64,000 nt of DNA from the NCBI GenBank assembly GCA_964510855.1, contig CAZEDB010000001.1:62001-126000 (forward strand), written 5' to 3'. The stretch is from UBA8828 sp964510855. Lineage in GTDB: Bacteria > Verrucomicrobiota > Verrucomicrobiia > Opitutales > UBA953. The translations under genes were made by a program, and so were the position numbers. This document shows positions 58,904 to 64,000 of the stretch, one piece after another. The stretch's first letter is position 1, and every line of letters starts with the position of its first letter. The notes under the pieces are model-generated. The model made no database searches and was not told the DNA's origin. It saw only the letters and a program-made list of their open reading frames with translations.

Positions 58904-60094
58904 ATGCTCCGACTCGCCCTCAACATGCTCTTTGGCGACCGCGCCAAGCTTGCCATGCTTTTAGTGGGCTTAAGCTTCTCTGCCCTCCTCATGGCCCAGC
59001 AAAGCTCGGTCTTCTTTGGTATCATGAGTTGGACCTATACGCCGATGGTTAATATCCAGGCGCCAATTTGGGTAAGTGATCCTCAGGTCGAACAAGTGAA
59101 TGATGCCCAACCCATGCGCGATACCGACGTTACGCGCGTGCGTTCTATTGATGGGGTTTCTTGGGCCGCCCCCCTCCACTCGTCGATTCTTCAAGCGCGC
59201 TTACCGAACGGACAATTTAAACTCATCTCATTAATAGGTATTGATAGTGATACCTTCGCTGGTGCCCCAGCCGTCATGACCGTGGGGCGAATTGAAGACC
59301 TGCGCCTACCCAATACCGTTATCATTGATGAGTGGGGCGCTAATTTATTAGGGCGTGAAGTTGTCCAAGCCGACGGAACCCTTAAACGCATTCCCCTCGC
59401 CCCTGGTGACACCTTCGAACTCAATGATACCGAAGCGCGCATCGTCGGGGTTTGCCGAGTAAAGCGAGCATTTACTGGCGGGCCTTTTGTGTACACCACT
59501 TACGATCGCGCTAAAACCTATACCGCAGGTGTGCGTCGCACTTTAAGTTATATTTTAGTAGAGCCCAGAGATGATATCACCATCGAGGCGCTTTGTGCCC
59601 GGATCGAAAATGAGACCGGATTGAGGGCGTGGACGTCGGATACCAATCTTTGGGGCTGGGGCGAGCGTAGCCTTGCCCGCAGCACCTTCTGGTGGTTCTG
59701 GCGTAACACCGGTATTCCTTTTTCCTTCGGCACCGCCGTCCTGCTTGGTCTCTTCGTCGGCATCGCCATCTCGGGCCAAACCTTTTATTCCTTCGTGCTA
59801 GAAAACTTGCGCTACTTCGCCGCCCTCAAAGCCATGGGGGCTAACAACATGGTCTTAGCACGCATGCTTTTACTCCAAGCCACCACCGCGGGTTTACTAG
59901 GCTTTGGGCTCGGCGTAGGCATGGCTCAAACCATTGGAAGGGCTATGATTGAAAAAGGGATGCCGCCCTTCGTCATGTACCCGCAAATCCTCGTCGCCAC
60001 CCTGGTATTGGTATTGGGCATCAGTCTGTGCTCAGCTCTCATTGGTATGGCCAAGGTGGCGCGCGTTGACCCCGCTTCTGTATTCCGTGCCTAA
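58904..60094 (+). CDS. ABC exporter permease, DevC-like
   Basis: This 396-residue protein has one N-terminal membrane helix, a large periplasmic domain (about 35-260) and three C-terminal helices, the FtsX/MacB-type permease layout. Motifs GDRAKLAMLLVGLSFSALLM at the N-terminus and the C-terminal ALKAMGANNMVLARMLLLQA fit the DevC group. With the ATPase and the adaptor gene that follow it would form a tripartite exporter. It overlaps the ATPase start by 8 bp. Confidence 0.88.
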   Translation: MLRLALNMLFGDRAKLAMLLVGLSFSALLMAQQSSVFFGIMSWTYTPMVNIQAPIWVSDPQVEQVNDAQPMRDTDVTRVRSIDGVSWAAPLHSSILQARLPNGQFKLISLIGIDSDTFAGAPAVMTVGRIEDLRLPNTVIIDEWGANLLGREVVQADGTLKRIPLAPGDTFELNDTEARIVGVCRVKRAFTGGPFVYTTYDRAKTYTAGVRRTLSYILVEPRDDITIEALCARIENETGLRAWTSDTNLWGWGERSLARSTFWWFWRNTGIPFSFGTAVLLGLFVGIAISGQTFYSFVLENLRYFAALKAMGANNMVLARMLLLQATTAGLLGFGLGVGMAQTIGRAMIEKGMPPFVMYPQILVATLVLVLGISLCSALIGMAKVARVDPASVFRA

Positions 60095-60812
60095 CTCTCC
60101 CTCCATTGCTTTGCGTGTTCACGGCGTCGACAAAGCGTTCGGCGAAGGTGAAACCCGCGTGGCTGCGCTCAAGCAAGCAGACTTTGAGGCCTATGCGGGC
60201 GAACTCATTATGCTCGTGGGGCCTTCGGGTTGCGGCAAAACCACCTTGCTCTCAGTTATTGCTGGCACGCTTTCCGCCGATGCAGGCGAGATTGAAGTTT
60301 TTGGTCAACGGCTCGATGGCTTAAGTCAGGCCGAGCTCACCGCTTTCCGCCGCCGCAACTTAGGTTTTGTTTTTCAATCCTTTAATCTCATTCCCACTTT
60401 AACCGTAAGGGAGAATGTTATGATTCCGTTGCTCATTCAGGGCGTAGGGCGTGCCGAGGCCGAGGCGCGCGCCGGAGCCATTTTGAGTTTGGTTGGTCTT
60501 GAAGGGCGTGAAGAAGGTTCGCCCACGGCGCTTTCGGGCGGCCAACAACAACGCGTAGCCATTGCCCGTGCCTTGGTACACGGTCCACGCCTCTTAATTT
60601 GCGATGAGCCCACCTCAGCTCTCGATAAAGACACCGGAGGTAAAGTCATGGCGATGATTCGTGATTTATCCCGCGCACCTGATCGCTGTGTCGTGGTTGT
60701 AACTCACGACCACCGTATTTTCCGCTTTGCCGATCGTATTGCCGAAATGGAAGACGGTCGGATTCGTCGGGTCACCAGCGATCCCGCTTCCCTCGACCTT
60801 CCTCTCCATTAA
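60087..60812 (+). CDS. ABC exporter ATPase, DevA/LolD-like
   Basis: This 241-residue ATPase has Walker A GPSGCGKTT, Q-loop VFQSFNLIPTL, signature LSGGQQQRVAIARAL, Walker B LLICDEPTSALD and the H-loop VVVVTHDHR. This is the MacB/LolD type of short-subfamily ATPase that powers a FtsX-like permease by a mechanotransmission mechanism. The GTG start at 60087 overlaps the permease stop; an earlier in-frame start would lie deep in the permease. Next is the adaptor gene 12 bp later. Confidence 0.93.
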   Translation: MPNSPSIALRVHGVDKAFGEGETRVAALKQADFEAYAGELIMLVGPSGCGKTTLLSVIAGTLSADAGEIEVFGQRLDGLSQAELTAFRRRNLGFVFQSFNLIPTLTVRENVMIPLLIQGVGRAEAEARAGAILSLVGLEGREEGSPTALSGGQQQRVAIARALVHGPRLLICDEPTSALDKDTGGKVMAMIRDLSRAPDRCVVVVTHDHRIFRFADRIAEMEDGRIRRVTSDPASLDLPLH

Positions 60813-60824
60813 TTTTATAAAAAC

Positions 60825-61706
60825 ATGAAACGTCCACCCTTCCGCCTTTTACTTGCGCTTATCGCCTTGGTCGGTGCTGCCGCCGCCGTGCAACTGGCCT
60901 TAAAGGCCAACGAAAAACCCGCCGCTACTCCCCCGCCTTATCAACCTGCTAAGCGTGATCGCGATGGGCTTCTTTCGGCTGCAGGTTTAGTCGAAGCCGT
61001 AGCAGAAAACACTTTAATCGGTGCGCCCTTTAGTGGTCTTGTGGCGGAAGTTCCGGCCAAGATTGGTAGCCAAGTAAAAATCGGCGATCCTTTGGTGGTT
61101 TTAGATACGCGTGAACTTCGTCCAGCCGCAGCCGCTGCTTTAGCCGCGGCCGAGCGCGCGGAAGATGCGGCCCGTCGAGCACGTTCGGTTGCGGGTACGG
61201 GCGCCCTCTCTGAGCGAGCCATTCTTGATGCTGAATTAATTGCCCGTGAAGCTCGCGCCCGTTCCGATCTAGCAACTGCTCAACTCGAACGCGCTACCTT
61301 ACGTTCGCCTATCGAAGGTACGGTGCTGCAAGTTTCGGTTAGGGCCGGTGAATTTGTGACCGCCGGAGGCAAGCCCTCCATCGTGGTTGGTGATATTTCG
61401 CGGCTACAAATTCGCTGCGATATTGATGAACAAATGGCGCCGCGGATGCGCGAAAATCTTCCGGCACGGGGCTACCTTAAAGGCGAAGGCAATCGCGAAG
61501 ACGCTGAAGCTCGGGCCATTCCTCTACGCTTCATTCGTATCGATCCTTTTGTTATTCCTAAAGCTTCGCTTACCGGCGTGAGCACCGAGCGGGTTGATAC
61601 CCGAGTGCTTCAGGTCATTTACCAATTTGATCGTCCAGCCGACCGCCCCATCTTTGTGGGCCAGCAGATGGATGTGTACATTGATACTTCTCCCGATGCC
61701 AAGTAA
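60825..61706 (+). CDS. Periplasmic adaptor (membrane fusion protein), DevB-like
   Basis: This 293-residue protein has an N-terminal membrane anchor (FRLLLALIALVGAAAAVQLAL), a biotinyl-lipoyl-like half (IGAPFSGLVAEVPAKIGSQV), a short coiled coil rich in Ala/Arg/Glu, and the second lipoyl half LRSPIEGTVLQVSVRAGEFV. It links the inner-membrane pump to the outer-membrane factor encoded next, whose ATG overlaps its end by 11 bp. Confidence 0.9.
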   Translation: MKRPPFRLLLALIALVGAAAAVQLALKANEKPAATPPPYQPAKRDRDGLLSAAGLVEAVAENTLIGAPFSGLVAEVPAKIGSQVKIGDPLVVLDTRELRPAAAAALAAAERAEDAARRARSVAGTGALSERAILDAELIAREARARSDLATAQLERATLRSPIEGTVLQVSVRAGEFVTAGGKPSIVVGDISRLQIRCDIDEQMAPRMRENLPARGYLKGEGNREDAEARAIPLRFIRIDPFVIPKASLTGVSTERVDTRVLQVIYQFDRPADRPIFVGQQMDVYIDTSPDAK

Positions 61707-63102
61707 GGTACTATTCATCGCAGTCTTACTTGTAGGCTGCGCTTCAGGCGATTCGCCTTCCCGGGCTGACCTGGCCCCGAAGTTAGATTCGACCTCCTTC
61801 ACCACCCCTGGAGGCACGCGGGCGGCCGCGGCTTGGTGGCAGGCCTTTGCCGACCCAGCTCTCAATCAACTTATTGCCCAAGCTTTACAAAAAAACCCTG
61901 ACTTATCCGCGGCGGCTGCGCGGGTGCGTGAATCCCGCGCTTTACTTATTGCCGTCGATGCTGACCTCTTGCCCCGGCTTGATGCCCAACTGGCTTTGGC
62001 TTCGCAACGGATGTCGAATCAGACCGGACAAAACTTTCCCGGTATGCCTCGTCGTACCAACGTTGGTTCTGCCGCTGTTCAACTAACTTGGGAAGTCGAC
62101 CTCTGGGGTGCAGTTTCCGATCGGGCGCAAGCTGCCTTAGCCGATGCTGAAGCCGCAGCGTTTCGTGCTGCTGCGGTTGAGGTGGCACTCGCCGCTCAAG
62201 TCACTCGTACCTGGTTTGCTGTCCGCCTCGCCCGTGAAGAACTCGCCTGCCTCCGTGCCGACTTTGCCTCCCGCATGACGGAAATGAATTTAGTAACGTT
62301 ACGGGCTCAGGCCGGAATCGATGACGATGATATGCTCTCCTCGGCACGTCTTGCTGCCGCTCAAGCCAAGGCCGACGAACTCGATGCCACGCGTCGTCTG
62401 GGTGCACTAGAAAATGCCCTCAGAGTTTTAATTGATCAGCCGATGGGACAACCCTTACCCGAAACCGTGCATGATACCGAAGGTGCCACTGCGCCTTTAA
62501 TTGTTAAGGTCCCCAATTTTGGCGCAGGAATTGCGAGCGAACTGCTCTTAGCTCGCCCAGATTTGCGTGCCGCTTCACGCACCTTTGATGCTACTTTAGC
62601 CCGGGAAGGTTCTGCCCAGGCAGATTTTTATCCCCGCTTTATGTTGGTAGGCGATGCAGGTTGGGCAGCAGATCCTGCTTCACGCATTGGCAAAACCGGT
62701 TCCGGATTTTGGAGTCTCATGCCTACGGTGACCTTACCTATTTTTGAGGGTCAACGAAACCAGTCGGCTTTAGAAGCTGCCCGCGCCCGAGCTGAAATTG
62801 CTGCGGCTGATTGGCGCAAGGCGGTGCTTAATGCCTTTAGAGAAGTTGACGATGCGCTGATTGATTTACGTGACATTGCGCAACAAGAAGAGCTGGCTGA
62901 GAAAGTCCTCACTGCGGTTAAAGATCGTTTAAAAAATGCTGAAGTCCGGGCTCAAGCCGGCCTTGCTAATGGGAGCGAAGTTGAAGCTGCCCGTCGTGAC
63001 CTCTACCTCGCCCGACGCACCCTTGCAGGTTATGCGTGGGAACGTCGACAGGCTGCGGTACGTCTTGCCGCCGCCACTGGCGGTGGTTTCACGCTCGAGT
63101 AA
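61696..63102 (+). CDS. Outer-membrane efflux lipoprotein, NodT/OprM family
   Basis: This 468-residue TolC-like protein has a lipoprotein signal with lipobox LLVGC (Cys15) and the two repeated coiled-coil halves of the OEP family (PDLSAAAARVRESRAL, WEVDLWGAVSDRAQA, then ARPDLRAASRTFDATLAREG, LPIFEGQRNQSALEAARARAE, and DALIDLRDIAQQEELAEKV). It completes a tripartite exporter with the preceding three genes. ATG 61696 is chosen for the signal sequence; it overlaps the adaptor stop. Confidence 0.92.
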   Translation: MPSKVLFIAVLLVGCASGDSPSRADLAPKLDSTSFTTPGGTRAAAAWWQAFADPALNQLIAQALQKNPDLSAAAARVRESRALLIAVDADLLPRLDAQLALASQRMSNQTGQNFPGMPRRTNVGSAAVQLTWEVDLWGAVSDRAQAALADAEAAAFRAAAVEVALAAQVTRTWFAVRLAREELACLRADFASRMTEMNLVTLRAQAGIDDDDMLSSARLAAAQAKADELDATRRLGALENALRVLIDQPMGQPLPETVHDTEGATAPLIVKVPNFGAGIASELLLARPDLRAASRTFDATLAREGSAQADFYPRFMLVGDAGWAADPASRIGKTGSGFWSLMPTVTLPIFEGQRNQSALEAARARAEIAAADWRKAVLNAFREVDDALIDLRDIAQQEELAEKVLTAVKDRLKNAEVRAQAGLANGSEVEAARRDLYLARRTLAGYAWERRQAAVRLAAATGGGFTLE

Positions 63103-63128
63103 GCCGAGCCTAGTTTAACCTTTAATCC

Positions 63129-64000
63129 TTAGGCGTCTAACTGCGGGCGCTTAGGGTGCGGCCAATCGATGTGGAAGAATTTCCCGCGGGGCTGATCGGT
63201 CCGCTCATAAGTGTGAGCACCAAAGAAGTCGCGCTGACCTTGGAGAAGATTCTGGGGAAGATTTTCCGTACGATAGGAATCAAAGTAAGCCAGAGCAGAG
63301 CCCAGTGTGGGTACAGGAATACCGTGCTTCACGGCTAAACCAATCACCTTACGCCAGTTTTTCTGAGCCTGCCGCATGGTCTTCTTGAAGTGGCCGTCGA
63401 GTAGGAGATTAGCCAAGCGGGGTTTCTTTTCAAAAGCCTCAGTGATTTTTTGTAAGAAACGGGCGCGAATAATACAACCCCCGCGCCAAATTTGTGCGAT
63501 TTCGCCAAAGTTTAATTTCCAGTTATATTCCTTTTGGGCTTCGCGCATGAGTTGGAAGCCTTGCGCGTAGGAACAAATTTTTGCGCAGTAAAGGGCGTCA
63601 GCAATCATGGCGACTACCTTGGCGCGATCGACCTTACCGGCGATACGTGGCTTGGGTCCACGCAGGGATTTGGCGGCTGCGACGCGCTCTTCTTTAATAG
63701 CCGAGAGGCAACGAGCAAAAACCGCTTCAGCGATGGTAGGTGCAGCCACGCCCATATCGAGGGCATTGGCACTCGTCCACTTACCGGTACCTTTTTGTCC
63801 GGCGGTATCCAAAATTACATCCACCAAAGGTTTACCGGTAACAGGATCTTTTTGCCGTAAAACCTTGGCCGTGATTTCAATTAAGAAGGAGTTAAGCTCG
63901 CCGCGATTCCACTCTTCAAAGACTGCCCCAATTTCATCTGGCGTCATTCCTAAGAGACCCCGCATGAGGTCATAAGCCTCACAAATCATCTGCATGTCGC
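63129..64000 (-). CDS. gnd: 6-phosphogluconate dehydrogenase, 5' partial
   Basis: The C-terminal part of Gnd is seen and the gene continues past the right edge. Motifs are MQMICEAYDLMRGLLGM, DTAGQKGTGKWTSANALDMG with the substrate-binding residues, YAQGFQLM, WRGGCIIRA, and PTLGSALAYFDSYRT, ending in RGKFFHIDWPHP. It makes ribulose 5-phosphate and NADPH in the pentose phosphate pathway. The NADP Rossmann domain lies outside the window. It converges on the exporter operon. Confidence 0.96.
   Translation of the reverse strand, partial: DMQMICEAYDLMRGLLGMTPDEIGAVFEEWNRGELNSFLIEITAKVLRQKDPVTGKPLVDVILDTAGQKGTGKWTSANALDMGVAAPTIAEAVFARCLSAIKEERVAAAKSLRGPKPRIAGKVDRAKVVAMIADALYCAKICSYAQGFQLMREAQKEYNWKLNFGEIAQIWRGGCIIRARFLQKITEAFEKKPRLANLLLDGHFKKTMRQAQKNWRKVIGLAVKHGIPVPTLGSALAYFDSYRTENLPQNLLQGQRDFFGAHTYERTDQPRGKFFHIDWPHPKRPQLDA

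Overview
This window is a dense bacterial chromosome segment of mainly housekeeping genes. It has about 67 protein genes, one tRNA, no stretch above about 300 bases without a gene, no CRISPR, no insertion sequence and no rRNA. Codon use looks even and GC is moderate by eye. There is no rRNA or other decisive marker. The gene mix suggests a Gram-negative member of the PVC group, most likely Verrucomicrobiota (Opitutae-like): a long Bacteroidota-style PurF, a DUF5069 protein, glycine-rich PA14-like surface proteins, a NamZ/DUF1343 protein with a Tat signal, many genes without a clear Shine-Dalgarno, and a DevBCA-like exporter with its own outer-membrane factor. This placement is inference. A run of exactly 100 N at 33359-33458 shows the sequence is a scaffolded draft, probably a metagenome-assembled or single-cell genome.

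Layout. 1-8.2 kb: two paralogous membrane-anchored PA14-like proteins around coaC-queG, then an M50 protease / RodZ-like HTH / HNH nuclease run, a transglutaminase-like protein, a glycosyltransferase and a ROK sugar kinase. 8.2-8.4 kb: a short intergenic array of GRGATWW heptamers with an inverted partner. 8.4-15.6 kb: a minus-strand amino-acid catabolic run (putA, tdh, kbl), then slyX, a SRAP protein and a cupin. 15.6-22.9 kb: pdxH and the complete F1Fo ATP synthase operon atpBEFHAGDC. 23-33.5 kb: rRNA methyltransferases, a Fpg/Nei glycosylase, a Nudix hydrolase with a cryptic kinase-like partner, and purine genes purF, purN, purK and purE. 33.5-42 kb: a nucleotide-sugar dehydratase, a SUMF1-like coiled-coil protein, tyrA, an aroA-cmk fusion, plsC and dnaN. 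42-48.8 kb: pssA with an overlapping RelE-like gene, a thioredoxin-like protein, DUF5069, then hemX-hemA-ntrC-pstS-like and tRNA-Gly. 48.8-57.1 kb: a PhoR/PhoB-like two-component pair, mnmG, mnmE, lysA and a Cys/Met-type PLP enzyme. 57-64 kb: small membrane proteins, a divergent aquaporin-like protein, a tripartite ABC exporter operon and gnd.

How it fits together. Most genes sit in tight co-directional runs with ATGA or GTGA overlaps, so translational coupling is common. Proline, threonine and PLP metabolism sit next to ATP synthase. The purine, aromatic, haem, phospholipid and lysine steps are core anabolism. Two parS-like palindromes inside and at the 3' end of mnmG, together with dnaN and the atp operon, suggest the segment lies in the origin-proximal part of the chromosome. 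I did not find a clear new defence or mobile system. The least explained elements are the heptamer array, the kinase-like protein at 25.7 kb, the solo RelE-like gene coupled to pssA, the PA14-like paralogues and the aquaporin-like protein lacking the usual selectivity arginine.
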